A stretch of DNA of 64,000 nucleotides from Galeopsis tetrahit. Lineage: Eukaryota; Streptophyta; Magnoliopsida; Lamiales; Lamiaceae. Position numbers and translations under genes: made by a program. Shown here piece after piece: positions 32,331 to 43,021 of the stretch; within the stretch, counting starts at the first letter, position 1, and the number at the start of each line of letters is the position of its first letter. The DNA lies in the NCBI GenBank assembly GCA_963675135.1, contig OY776132.1, positions 6,696,001 to 6,760,000 on the forward strand. The letters are read 5' to 3'. The notes under the pieces are model-generated. The model was not told the DNA's origin and did no database searches. It worked only from the letters and a program-made list of their open reading frames with translations.

Positions 32331-33191
32331 CTAGTAATCATCCCCATCGTAACCTAAATCATCCTCCACACGATCAGCCGCGTCATCAGCAATATGGTCC
32401 TCCAATGCATCCACACCCTCCACGAGTGCGATTCCACCCAACACCCCTGCAACCGCACCCACAGCCAATCCCGTCCCCATTCCCCCAAACTTACTCTTTT
32501 TCTTCTCCTCCACGTAACCCTGCTGCTGGTAGTACCCACCTTGACCGTAACTCGCCGGAGCACTCGCACCGTACGTCTGGTACCCCGACGGCGGAGCGCC
32601 GTACGCTGCGTACCCCGACGGTGGAGCACCGTAGGCGGGGTAACTCGACGGCGGCGCACTGTAAGCAGGGTAACCCGACGGCGGCGCACCGTAGGGATTC
32701 ACATACGCCGGAGAAGGATAATCCCTAGTCCCCGGCGGGGGAACGCCGTACGGAGGGGCGGAGTAGGGATCCGGCGCACGATAGCGCGGATCACGGACGC
32801 TGACGCTAACCTCCACCTTCCCCTGCGGGCGACCAGAGGGGCGTTTGAGTTCGAGATTCTTCTCAACGCGGCTCCCCAATCCGACGTCGTCTACAACGTT
32901 GGAGAGCGGAATTTTGGCGGATCCGATTAGCGGCTTGGTGCCCTCGGCGGCGCCGGCGTGGACTATGTCGATGTGGAGTGTGGAGTCTTCGATCGGGGAG
33001 TTGAAAGGGATTATGAGCTCGTCGTTCCAGTGGGGAGAGGTGTCGCCGTCGTCGTCGACGCGAGTGGAGAGCTTTTTGTCGGAGTCTACCCAAACGACGG
33101 CGTATGGCTTGAGCTTGCCGTGGCGCCAATTGACGTTTTTAAGGTCCTTGGCGGAGGTTATGGTGATTTCAACCTCATAGCGAGACGCCAT
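32331..33191 (-). CDS. SRC2: SRC2-like C2-domain protein (intact)
   Basis: An intronless gene of 286 codons. SRC2 proteins are small plant C2-domain proteins. Soybean SRC2 is cold-induced, and the Arabidopsis homologue is membrane-associated and linked to calcium-dependent NADPH oxidase activation. The N-terminal C2 domain spans about residues 5-125: YEVEITITSAKDLKNVNW, GKLKPYAVVWVDSDKK, DTSPHWNDELIIPF and IGSAKIPLS are its strands, with the acidic loop VDDDGDTSP as the likely calcium/lipid face. A Pro/Gly/Tyr-rich middle has four GAPPSGYPAY-like decapeptides. A glycine-rich hydrophobic segment (GLAVGAVAGVLGGIALV, about residues 240-260) precedes an acidic tail ending GDDY. The start is ATG at 33191, with TATATAAA about 75 bases upstream. 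The paralogue at 14469-19784 is disrupted, so this is the only working copy in the window. Confidence 0.93.
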   Translation of the reverse strand: MASRYEVEITITSAKDLKNVNWRHGKLKPYAVVWVDSDKKLSTRVDDDGDTSPHWNDELIIPFNSPIEDSTLHIDIVHAGAAEGTKPLIGSAKIPLSNVVDDVGLGSRVEKNLELKRPSGRPQGKVEVSVSVRDPRYRAPDPYSAPPYGVPPPGTRDYPSPAYVNPYGAPPSGYPAYSAPPSSYPAYGAPPSGYAAYGAPPSGYQTYGASAPASYGQGGYYQQQGYVEEKKKSKFGGMGTGLAVGAVAGVLGGIALVEGVDALEDHIADDAADRVEDDLGYDGDDY

Positions 33192-33263
33192 ATTTGGATG
33201 ATGAGAATTGAGAAGCTTAATTGAATTATAGAACGATGGTGTTGTGAGATTTGGGGTTGGGGG

Positions 33264-33271
33264 TTTATATA
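33264..33271 (-). promoter_or_regulatory. TATA box of SRC2-B
   Basis: TATATAAA on the minus strand, 73-80 bases before the ATG, conserved in unit A near 19840. Confidence 0.7.
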
Positions 33272-33741
33272 GGACGGAAATGCCAAGAGTATATAAGATG
33301 GATTGTGCGAGATTCTTCTCAACTTTTTTGAAAACATCGACAAAGGCGTCTTCCGAGGATTTTATTTTCTTTGAAAATGACTGTTTTACCCTTTTTTTGG
33401 GATTGTTTGCTAAAAATAAAATTAAAAAAGAATGATATTACGTGCACTTTTGTAAAATTATATAAAATTCATAATATGCCCATAATACCTTTTTACACTT
33501 TTAAAATATAAAATCTTTTATAAATTTTATATTTATAATACTCATAATTTTACATTAAATGTTAAATTATTTTTAAATTTAAATATATATACAAATCAAT
33601 TCATTTATTTACTTTATATATAAAAATTTATAAAATTAACTTTTAAAACTTTTCTCATTATTACATTTTCTTAAAAATTGTATCCACTCATATGTGAAAG
33701 GTATTTCTTTTCAAATGTTTCAAAATAACATAATTTTTTTT
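33272..33741. other. SRC2-B upstream region
   Basis: AT-rich promoter-distal flank aligned with 19850-20175 of unit A. No gene. Confidence 0.5.
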
Positions 33742-34557
33742 GGGAAAATATCAATTTTGGTCACCCAGTTTTACCTCATTTCATATTTGGTCACCCACAT
33801 TTAGTTACTATCAAAATTGGTCACCCAGTTATTATATTTTATCAAAATTGATCACTTGGGCCGTGGAATTTCTCAAAACCCTAAGATTAAAATTTTTTCA
33901 TGCATAGAACTAATGAAACAAACACAGAAGGGAAATTTTCATGCATTTTCACCATAAATTATGCTCCAATAATTATAAATAGGGAAATGAATTGAAATAA
34001 GTTTATATCTCCAATTATTATACAAACAGAGTACAAAGTTGCATTCTATCTCTTGAGTTTCTCATTTTCTGTAAAATAAAAAGTAAACCAACAAAAATGA
34101 ATTCATAATTGAGTTAAATAATTATTAAAAACTTACTGAAATTTTCTGAGTACCAGCAAGTTTCACGTTCTAGAAGATGCATGAGAAAGAATTCTCATTA
34201 TCTATAAAATAAAAAGTAAACCAACAACATGGTTGATTGAATCACGTTTTAGAAGATGCATCAGAACTTCTGACCTGTTATAAATATAATGTAAATATTG
34301 GTAATTTTTGCACATGTATATTCTTGCTTCTGCGTTGTTTCATTAGTTCCAGAAGATGCATGAAATTTTTTTAACCTAGGTTTTGAGAAATTTCACGGCT
34401 CAAAACTCTTTCTCCGTTAGTCAATGACAGATTGACTAACAGAGTGATCAATTTTGATAGAATATAATAACTGAGTGACCAATTTTAATAGTGACTAAAT
34501 GTGGGTGACCAAATATGAAAAAAGGTAAAACTGGATGACCAAAATTGATATTTTCCC
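33742..34557. mobile_element. Mutator-type non-autonomous element with about 110-bp TIRs
   Basis: 816 bases. The left end GGGAAAATATCAATTTTGGT is inverted at the right end ACCAAAATTGATATTTTCCC, and similarity continues through repeated TGGTCACCCA blocks for about 110 bases. It is flanked by ATTTTTTTT at 33733-33741 and 34558-34566. No transposase inside; the interior has a second partial palindrome (GAAACAAACACAGAAG, CTTCTGCGTTGTTTC). Unit A lacks it. Confidence 0.85.
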
Positions 34558-34698
34558 ATTTTTTTTTTATAATCTTCACTCTTGATTATAATGTTTTGGG
34601 TGGCCCATCGACCACAGCTATCCATTTCATTTTTTTTGAAACATCCAATACTTTTCTCTACCTTTTTCTTTTGAGTTGCAGTGCATTCATTTGTATAA

Positions 34699-34931
34699 GG
34701 TTGTGTTTGGATGTGAAGATTTAATTTGAGAATGTATTTCAAATGAAAGAATTTAAAAATAAATGGATTTTAAATGACATAGTTTTAGTGAGAATTTAAA
34801 ATTTACTCGTGTTTAACTAAAAAGTGTGTAACAAAAATCTAAGTATTTGAAATCTATTCATAATTAAAATAAGTGGAGTGGATTTGAATGGAGGATTTAA
34901 AATCATCAAATTCCTCCATACAAATGGAGCC
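34699..34931. mobile_element. Tourist-like MITE (unit B)
   Basis: Bounded by GGTTGTGTTTGGAT and CAAATGGAGCC, flanked by TAA (34696-34698, 34932-34934). It is the same family as 50709-50937. No coding capacity. Confidence 0.8.
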
Positions 34932-35012
34932 TAATATAATTGGTGTAATTAAGTCACAAGTATAATTTTATTCTAATTTGGTAGGTCAAAAATTCAATTG
35001 AGATAATTTATA

Positions 35013-35335
35013 CTCCCTCCGTTTTTTAATAAGTGTCACTTTGACTTTTTAACTAATTTTAAAATAAGTGTCATTCTAGAGTTTTTCCTTTAATTTTGAC
35101 TATTTTACCCTTATACATTTACCATAAATATTTTTCATAAATAAATTCCACAAAAATTATTTATACCAAAATTAATTTGATTATGAATACTAGCTACATT
35201 TTTTACCACATTCTTTATCAAATAAAATTTCTATATTAAAATTAGTATAATTAATGAAGGGTAATATAGACCATAATTTATTATCTTAATTTGTTGAAAA
35301 AAGCCAAAATGACACTTTTTAAAAAATGGAGGGAG
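35013..35335. mobile_element. Stowaway MITE (unit B)
   Basis: Ends CTCCCTCCGTTTTTTAATAAG and the inverse ATTTTTTAAAAAATGGAGGGAG-like sequence with TA on both sides, the Tc1/mariner-type target. The empty site is readable in unit A near 20318 (AATTATAATATATTC). Confidence 0.85.
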
Positions 35336-36585
35336 TAATATATTTAAATCACCTAAAATTCAATTGCAAGTATACATGGAATGACATACAATAATTTATC
35401 TTTTTTCATATGTCTTTCTACTTTTTTTTTCCAATTATTATAATACATGTGACAAAAGTAATTAAATGGACAACTTTAGAAGAAAAGGAGATAATAAAAC
35501 TCTAAAAAAGTGTGGTAATACTGTGTTGGAAAGAAAAGGAAATAATAGGGGCAAATTAGTCAATAGATCGGGACCATGTTGACATTGTTAATCAGATTAT
35601 CTTTTTTTTTTTTTTGACGGGTTAATCAGATTATCAGATAGCATTCGGGAAGGGTTTTCCTAGGTCCGAAATAACGAGACTATAATAATTTCTTTGTTTA
35701 TTAATTAAACATCAGCTGTGTCTGAATTCTCACACTCGGGGAAGGGTTTTCTTAGCTCCGGAAATAACGTGACAATAATGGTTTTCTTAATTAGGTCACT
35801 TTTTTTTTTCTTATGTTTAAAATTTTAAAATCAAGCATTTTTTAAAATATTGACCTTTCGTGTGAACATAAGTTTCACTTTAAAAAAAGTTCAGTTGTCT
35901 TCTTTATTTCTAAGGGATGGTTGATTTGTTAAAAAGGGGACTGAGAACAAAAATGACAGTGATGATAGTAGATATGATCATTATTATTGAGTTGTTTTGT
36001 TTAAAAATAAGAATGAGATGAAATATTATTTTGAGTACAGTAAGTTTGGATGGTGTTAAAATAAATTATTTAAGTTTAACTTTATAAAATACGCCATGTA
36101 TCTTATAATTTTGATTTTTTTTTTTTACCAATTTTAGTCCTTTAAATTTATACTCACTAAAAGATTTGGAGGCTCCGGCCGAATGAGCAACGTTAGATTT
36201 TACTTAAAGAACTAAAATTGAACATTTAGTCGGAGTCCTTAAATTTTTCGACGAGTTTAAAAATTTTCGGTGAGTATAAATTTAAAGGACTAAAATTAGT
36301 TAAAAAATAACTAAAATTATAAGATATAAAATATATTTTATAAAGTTAAAATTTAAAGGTTTTATTTCATAATCATTTAAACGTAAATGACTAAAAAAAA
36401 TACTCCCGCTTGGAATGACTATCATTATTTATTTAAAAACTTAATTTGGAGGAAATAAAATAATAAACATGGATTGATGGAATTTAATCAAAGTGTCTCC
36501 ATATCTTTTGATAAATTTCTTATGAGTTTCGGAGAATGAAAAGCATTCCACCTAAAAAGGTGTAAAAATTTTGGGATTAATTCTA
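35336..36585. other. duplicated non-coding flank (unit B)
   Basis: Aligns with 20330-23631 of unit A without the fold-back element and the solo LTR. No gene seen. Confidence 0.55.
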
Positions 36586-37284
36586 ATATTTGGATATCAA
36601 AGTCATTTGTTTGGAAGTAGAGATCATCATACCGAACACCTATTTTTTTAATTTTTTATTATTATACAAAAATGTCATGAGTTATTTTTTTAATATTATT
36701 TTATATTTTCAATATAATTTCAATAATTATTATCTATAATAAAAAAATAATTAAAATTATCAAGTATAATATAAGTACTAAGGTCAATAATAATATTAAT
36801 AATTTAAAAAATTAAAAATAAATGTCACAATCAATAATTAATAAAATGCATAAAAGAACAATTATAATTGGAGAGTGGCGTTAGCGTTATGGCACGGGAG
36901 AGGGGCATGTTTGATGCTTGTCTTTGGAAAGGGAATGTCAATGAGGTATGGAATCCGCTATACGCGGCAGCGACACGGAGTCACTCACCGAGAGCTTGTT
37001 TGGTTTAGTATTTCGAGTAAAGTAAATAAAAAATATTTATTCTGTCCATAATAATTTAAGACCTTCTATAAGTAGTCAGGGTGTCGTAACGTGTCGTAAT
37101 GACTACCGTAGTCAGTTGATCTAAACCATTAAAAATCTAATTTAAAGATTTAGATTTGATGACCTGTTACCTTTTGTAAATTTTACGATATGTATTGTCG
37201 TAATGTGTCGTAAATTTGTATTTTCTATTAAATTAAATTAATTAAAATATATTATTGTAAATTTACATTTTTATCCTTATACAA
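36586..37284. other. single-copy AT-rich sequence and element left end
   Basis: No gene. From about 37075 there are CGTAATG/CGTAACG words (GTGTCGTAACGTGTCGTAATG) that recur inverted near 38870 (GGTTACGACACC), suggesting the outer ends of the element whose arrays follow. Confidence 0.4.
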
Positions 37285-37620
37285 TAAAATAATTTATTAC
37301 AACAATTATCTACACCCGCTAATTTAATGAGTTCACCCCAAATTATTTTTTAACATAGTTATCTGCACCCATTCATTTTATGAGTTCACCCAAATCATTT
37401 TTACCATAGTTATCTGCACCCATTCATTTTATGAGTTCATCCCCAAATCATTTCTTTTTTACAACGGTTATCTACACCCGCTCATTTTATAAGTTCACCC
37501 CCAAATTATATTTTTACCAAAGTTATCTGCACCCGCTCATTTTATGAGTTCACCCCCAAATTATTTTTATACCACAATTATCTGCACCCGCTCATTTTAT
37601 GAGTTCACCCCAAAATATTT
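37285..37620 (-). repeat. minisatellite array, left arm of an inverted pair
   Basis: About six units of 55-60 bases containing TTATCTGCACCCGCTCA and TTATGAGTTCACCCCAAAT. The same unit appears in the opposite orientation at 38450-38760, so the two arrays form the arms of a long inverted repeat around a 0.8 kb centre. Confidence 0.85.
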
Positions 37621-38449
37621 TTTTAAAAATAATTATATTTAAAAGACTATATTATTTTTTTATTAATTAACACAAAATATAATAAAATCAACCCTAATTT
37701 ATACATTTACAATCTACAACCGAGTCATTGCCGAGTGTTGCAGGCGAGCGCCGTTGATGTAGGAGAAGCTCCTGAATCGCGAACGCAAGGGAGATTGATC
37801 GAAGCAGTCGCGTCGGTGGTCGAAATGAGGAGAGGATTTCGGCCGCCATGGATCGTGGCCGAGATGGAAGATTATGTCTGTTGTTATGGAAGTGAAGAAT
37901 CGCGATTGCGATTCGAGGAGGGGTCTCGGGCTTCAGCGGCCGAGACCGAAGCGCCGCCGTCGCCGTCGAGGGGGTGGTCGGGCATGGTGGTGGCTGGGTC
38001 ACCCGCCGACATGCATGAATTTCCGGCAGGTCCTTTACTCATCAAATTAAAATTAAAATTTAGGTGCACCGCCGATCGACTTTAATAAAATTATACCTAT
38101 AATATTATTTTGTATTAAAATTTAAAAAATACACATGCAAAAAATGGAAAAGAAAGACAGAAAAATTTAAAAAGGAAAAGAAAAAAAAACAAGGAAATAA
38201 AAAATTTGAAAAAAAAATTGAAAATGGGAAGAAAAAAGAAAAAGAGGAGGGGGAAGAAAAATTAAAAAGAAAAAAATTGAGATTTGTGGCTAATTTCGAT
38301 AGTTTTTTATTAATTATATTTTTACACTTTTTTTTAAATATGGGTGATTTGGTGGTGAATTGATTTTTTAGTTTTTATTTTATTATATTTTGTGTAAAAT
38401 AATAAAAGGATAATATAGTCTTTTAAATGTGATTATTTTTTAAAAAATA
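37621..38449. other. centre of the inverted-array element (GC-rich island)
   Basis: 37690-38080 is GC-rich, with short open frames on both strands (116 codons plus, 102 minus) of low complexity and no recognised domain; it may be a captured gene fragment. A purine-rich stretch at 38224-38265 (GGAAGAAAAAAGAAAAAGAG) is identical to one at 9100-9142, linking this element to the repeats at 7620-9140. Confidence 0.45.
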
Positions 38450-38760
38450 TTTTGGGGTGCACTCATAAAATGTGCGAGTGCAGATAATCGTGGTAAAACA
38501 ATAATTTGGGGGTGAACTCATAAAATGAGCGAGTGCAGATAATTGTGGTAAAAAATAATTTGGGGGTGAACTCATAGAATGAGCGGGTGTAGATAACTGT
38601 TGTTAAAATATGATTAGGGGGTGAATTCATTAAATGAGCGGGTGCAGATAATTGTTGTAAAAATATGATTAGGGGGTGAATTCATTAAATTAGCGGGTGC
38701 AGATAATTGTAGTAAAAATATGATTAGGGGGTGCACTCATTAAATTAGTGGATGCAGGTA
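38450..38760 (+). repeat. minisatellite array, right arm
   Basis: About six units with GGGGGTGAACTCATAAAATGA and GCGGGTGCAGATAATTGT-type sequence, the inverse of 37285-37620. A single related unit is found inside the solo LTR near 52990-53030. Confidence 0.85.
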
Positions 38761-39124
38761 AAATATAAATAAAATTTAAAAAGAAGGGTAATATAGTAAA
38801 TAACAAAATATAATTTAAATAATGCTAAAAATAACTAAAACCTTTATGACAAGTAGCAGGTCGTTTTTACGGTTACGACACCACATGGCGCGATTCGACA
38901 AAGTGACTGCGTAGTCACTTTGTAAAATGTGACTACCGTAAGAATTGCCCTAATAACTTTCACATTTTTCTTTTTGAAACGTTATGCAATAATTTTCACA
39001 TATATACTGAAAATGGATTTTTTTTTATAAACCCCACCTCCGGGAAGGTCTCATAAAGACTCGATTCCTTATAAAGAATCGAGTTGACCAGTCAACTTTT
39101 AATTTTTATTTTATTTTGAGAATA
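38761..39124. other. right end of the array element and flank
   Basis: Contains a short palindrome (GACTCGATTCCTTATAAAGAATCGAGT, 39058-39084) followed by TTGACCAGTCAAC. No gene. Confidence 0.4.
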
Positions 39125-39317
39125 TTACCTAATAAGGTCACTTTTATAGACTATTAAACAACTAAAACATACAACTTTTAAAATTTCCTAATAAGGTCAT
39201 TTTTGTGTCAAAAAACCGTATTTGCCCTTAATATTCATATACTCCTTTAATTTATATATTTGAAATTTAAATTCATAATTAATTGTTATCAATTAATTCC
39301 CAAATTATAGGGCACAT

Positions 39318-39600
39318 TCATTCCCAAAAAAAACAAAACCCTATATCTCCTTTTCCCATGATAATTCTCAATCCGACGGCGGCGTACCGGTTGAACGATC
39401 CATTCGCACAAGTTCCTCTTCCACCATTGATTTTGATTTCTGCGTTTTTCGTGAAAGCTTCGATCACGAATCCTCATCTGCCGATGAAAAACAGAGGTCG
39501 TTTTGGCGGTTTAAGCGCAGTTCGAGCTTGAATTGCGGAACCGGAGTTGTGGCCGATCTGTTTTACGGAGGCAAAGACGAAGACGATGAAATCGAGGTGA
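39318..39600 (+). pseudogene. DUF1645-like gene fragment
   Basis: The plus-strand frame reads YISFSHDNSQSDGGVPVE, SSTIDFDFCVFRESFD, SSADEKQRSFWRFKRSSSLNC and then an acidic stretch (GKDEDDEIE) before a GT near 39597. This matches in order the conserved blocks of plant DUF1645 proteins (ISFSxDF, DFxF, SADE, FWRFKRSSSLN), but with a deletion between SADE and FWRF. The frame has no ATG near its beginning, and the usual C-terminus is absent. Function of the family is not well established. Family identification is from memory of motifs. Confidence 0.5.
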
Positions 39601-40699
39601 ATCTTCTCCAATTTTTTTAGATATGTCTTCGGTTATGATCTTATTGATTCTCTCTTTCTCTCTCTCTAAACAAATTAAATCGGAAAATTGGTTGTGATGG
39701 AAATTTAAGGAGGACGAAAAGGCGGGGGAAAACTCTGTTGATCATTCTTCCACTTATTGCCATAGCATGTGAGTTTTTTTTCTACCTTTTGTTGTTAATT
39801 CCTTCTGGTTTTTCCCTCTCAACTTGATCTTCATAGTGTCTGTTCGTTTTAATGAATTTCGGAATGTGGAGAAATGGATTATGTGGTTCCGATAATATAC
39901 ATCGTAGTTTATATTTGCAAGGGATATTGGAATAAGATAGTGACATCTTCAATTTTCTGTATCTACCACAAGTTGCAGAAGTAAAGTAATTGAAGAAATA
40001 AAAATACCGTGTTCAGTAATTTGCCTTCTATGTACAAACATATAAGCATGTTGTACTATAGTCTCTGTTTCAAAATCGGTTTACTATTTTTCCCGGCAAT
40101 TCGGTGCATTTTCCTTGTTATGATGAATTTATTTAATATTTGCAATAGATTCATGAGCTAAAAGAGTGAAATCTTACATTACGTTGCAATTTGAATAAAG
40201 AAATTGAAGAAATAAAGATAATAGGGCTTGTAATACAGTATCTGTTTCGAAATCATTTTAACTATTTTTCCTGGCAATTCGGAAGGAAATAACATGAGTT
40301 TTGGTTAACTTGTTGTGAATTGATGATTTCCAGGTCTTGTTCTAAAAGGAAATTCTAACTTTTTCTAAAAGGAAATTCCAGGTCTTCCACTTTTTTTGCT
40401 GAGTTTTCTACTGTAGAATGTAGATTCTAGTGTTATTTGCTGTTTTGATGAAGTTTCTTTAATTTTGTGTTTTTTCTGTGATTCATGGAAGATCAGATCT
40501 GGAATTTTGTTACTGTTCTTCCTTTGAATCGAGTATATGGGAATGTAAATTAAATGGCATGTTCATAGGGAAATAGGATCTGTTACATTGCATAATTTGG
40601 GCAATGATAGGTTGTGACGAAAACACGGATTATTATATTTGGTTTTCTAAAATCACACTAGTTTTGGATTTGTTGTAGGGTGAGCCGAGCTTCCATTTG

Positions 40700-41068
40700 T
40701 ATGGATTTATCATGTGTATAAGCGCAACTGCGGCAAGGGCCTTCAAATCTGTGCTTCAGGGGGTCCTTCTTTCTATTATATCAAGTGTGATGCTGTTCAA
40801 ATGTAATTGATGGAGGTTTCATATCTTGTTTACTGATTTTCAGCATATTTTTCAGGCTTCTCCTTTGTTATCCACACTTCTTCCAAATCATGGTCAGGGT
40901 GAATCTAGATTTTCTGGCTCGAAGTTTGTGAAAACAATTGCACTTCTTGGTGCAGGAGCTTCAGGGTTAATGAGCTGTGCAACAATAGCATATGCTGCCG
41001 ATGAGGCTGAGCATGGTTTAGAATCTCCCAGCTATCCATGGCCACATTCAGCTGGTGAGAGGCCGTGA
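40700..41068 (+). pseudogene. cytochrome c1 (CYC1) N-terminal fragment
   Basis: After an AG acceptor at 40853-40854 the frame reads ASPLLSTLLPNHGQG, KFVKTIALLGAGASGLMS, ATIAYAADEAEHGLESPSYP, WPH. This is the bipartite mitochondrial presequence and mature N-terminus of plant cytochrome c1, the haem protein of respiratory complex III. It then diverges to SAGERP and a stop at 41066-41068, losing the haem-binding CxxCH and the membrane anchor. The preceding segment 40722-40768 (TAARAFKSVLQ) may be part of the first exon. A presequence fragment of this kind could in principle still target a protein to mitochondria. Confidence 0.75.
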
Positions 41069-42079
41069 GGGTGCAACAGCAGAGGGGTTTACAAAAAGCA
41101 CCATGGGGAAAGAATGTAACATGTAATTTTGGTGTTGTTTTATGCGATTATACTTAAGTTTATGGATAAAAAAGTTGTTTATTCACATGTTGTTTGGTTT
41201 ACAATCAGTTTTTCCAGTTTGAATTTCGATAGACTTATTATTCAATTGCTATTCGCAGTGCATCTGAAAGGTGCATATACTACTCTTACAACTTCATATC
41301 AAAATGAACTTTCCATATGAAACATTGATACCGATGTAGGCATTATCATTTTATGTATTCGTCTTATTATTCTGAACAATTCTTTTCAGTGATATTAACT
41401 GAATTAAGTATGAAATCCCTACATCACAACAAACCGCTTTTTGAATATGTAATTTACAAATGTGCACATCTATTTTGCATATTGATATGCATGTCACTCT
41501 GTGCACATTGGTTCATGTTATTTTATGCATACCAAAAAATTCAGTCTTGTATGCCGTTTTAAACTTCATATTGAAATGAACATATTTCTTCATAACCCAT
41601 TTCTACATACCAAAATTCATTTCACTGTTCATATTAAAATTCATAATCTATTTCATATATATATATGCATATTCAACATTTGGGGAATTGTATACTCTAT
41701 GACACGCTTATTTTTGGATCATAAAATTCAGAATTTTTAACTTTATTTGTTTGGATAATTAACAATTAATTCGAATTGCTTAATTTTAGGAATATTTGAA
41801 TACTTTATTTATTTGAATAATTAACAATTAATTCGAATTGTTTAATTTTAGGAATATGCGTATAACCAGGAACTGCATTAATTCAAAAGATTTAATGTAA
41901 ATCCAATTAATTTTTATTAATTTCAAATTATTTAAATGGGTAAAGGGCAACAATGTCTTATTAGGTGTCATTTTGACTCTAATAGATTTAAAAAAAAAAA
42001 ACTATGCCCTATTAGATAAATCTCTTAGTGAAATGACTTTAACAATAATTTCCCCTTTTATTTTTTCGTATTTTTTTTC
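41069..42079. other. AT-rich spacer with a 60-bp direct repeat
   Basis: Two adjacent copies of a 60-base unit (TTAACAATTAATTCGAATTG, TTTAATTTTAGGAATAT) at 41742-41801 and 41802-41860. Otherwise no feature up to the element end near 42025. Confidence 0.6.
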
Positions 42080-42830
42080 TTCAGAAAAGTGTAAGTCATT
42101 ATAATAAAAAATGCAACACAATATTACTGAAAAGTGTCACATTTTTTTTATAAAAAAAATGTAAGTTATTATAATTAAAAAGTGCAACACAATTTTTAAT
42201 GAAAAAGGTAAGTCATTATAACTAAAAAGTGCAAAACAATATTATTAAAAAGTGCAAGTCAATATAACTGAAAAATGCAACACAATATTATCAACACAAC
42301 TTCCAAACCAAAATCGGAAAAAATAAAAAATTTTGGTAAAAAAATTGAACAAAATTATGTTTCATCCTCAAACTCCAAAACCCTAAAAAAATTCCAAACC
42401 AAATTTTTAAGAAGAAATTAAAAAAATCCGCAAACTCCAAAAATCCTAAACACTATACTTACCAGAAGGGTGGCGTGCGAGGCGAGGCGAGGCTGGGGTA
42501 GAAGGTTTTAGGCGGTGAAAGGGCTGCGCTCTTCTCCAGTGGCTTCGGCGTGGAAGGAGAGGCCAGCGGCGACGGCGTGGGCTGCGCCCTTGTCCAGCGG
42601 CATCGGCGTCGGCCACACCCTTTCCCATCGATGTCGATGGGGAAGAGTAAAGAAAAAAAGGAAAGGAATGGGTGGATGTACTGATAAGAATTGAGAATAT
42701 GAATAAAGGGAAGGAATTATAATTTTAAGGGGTAAGGGTATTTTTGAGTTTTCACGGTGGGTGTCCTCATCCAAAGATGTGTGCGTTTAGCCAGTGGGTG
42801 TCCTCAATAAACCTGTGTGTATAACTATGG
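42080..42830. mobile_element. GTGCAAC-repeat element with GC-rich core
   Basis: 42085-42300 is a run of units like AACTGAAAAATGCAACACAA and AAAAAGTGTAAGTCATTATA, the family also at 20848, 23715 and 26140. A GC-rich core (42465-42640) with low-complexity open frames follows. The end GGTGGGTGTCCTCA...TGTGTGTATAAC resembles the right end of 8116-8742. Boundaries uncertain. Confidence 0.45.
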
Positions 42831-42856
42831 CAGAAAATTAATTAAAATATTTAAAT

Positions 42857-42923
42857 TGGGCCGAAGATTAAACTGAGCCCAAACTTTAGCCCAGATCCAT
42901 TAGATAGGAAAAGTAAAGGCCCA
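42857..42923 (+). promoter_or_regulatory. site II promoter cluster of the uS9m gene
   Basis: Four TGGGCC/GGCCCA-type motifs in 67 bases: TGGGCC at 42857, GCCCA at 42877 and 42889, GGCCCA at 42918. They lie 100-165 bases upstream of the ATG. Site II elements bound by TCP factors are typical of plant genes for mitochondrial and ribosomal proteins. Confidence 0.7.
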
Positions 42924-43021
42924 TTTATCATAAAAAACACAATTTATTTTATTATGTTCTCTAAACCTCCACAAACCCTCCTGGCTCCCTTCGCCGGTGC
43001 AGATTGCACTCACCATTCACA

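Larger units (their letters stand above)
27213..36585. repeat. segmental duplication, unit B
   Basis: Partner of 12352-23631, same orientation. It contains the intact SRC2 gene. Insertions private to this unit are a copia remnant (27631-31159) with a duplicated flank, a Mutator-type element (33742-34557), a Tourist MITE (34699-34931) and a Stowaway (35013-35335). Unit A shows the uninterrupted sequence at the corresponding points (about 20170-20330). Confidence 0.85.
39125..42025. mobile_element. TIR-like element carrying gene fragments (possible Pack-MULE)
   Basis: The left end has CCTAATAAGGTCA (twice, at 39128 and 39190) followed by TTTGCCCTTAA. The inverse of the right end (41940-42025) reads CCTAATAAGACA and TTGCCCTTTACCC. 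Between them lie fragments of at least two unrelated nuclear genes, with intron-like spacers. Gene-fragment capture between TIRs is the hallmark of Pack-MULEs. I could not find a 9-base target duplication, so the class is inferred. Confidence 0.45.

Noticed and set aside
32354..33224. Several frames of 70-178 codons opposite or alongside the SRC2 gene
   Set aside because: They are shadows of a GC-biased, repeat-containing coding sequence; the minus-strand 286-codon frame has the C2 domain.
37694..38085. Overlapping 100-116-codon frames in the centre of the inverted-array element
   Set aside because: Low-complexity Pro/Arg/Ala composition, no recognised domain, and both strands open because of GC content. 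Kept only as a possible captured fragment.
43004..43021. Upstream extension of the uS9m frame
   Set aside because: The extension begins with TTG, not ATG. The first ATG at 43022 gives a good mitochondrial presequence.
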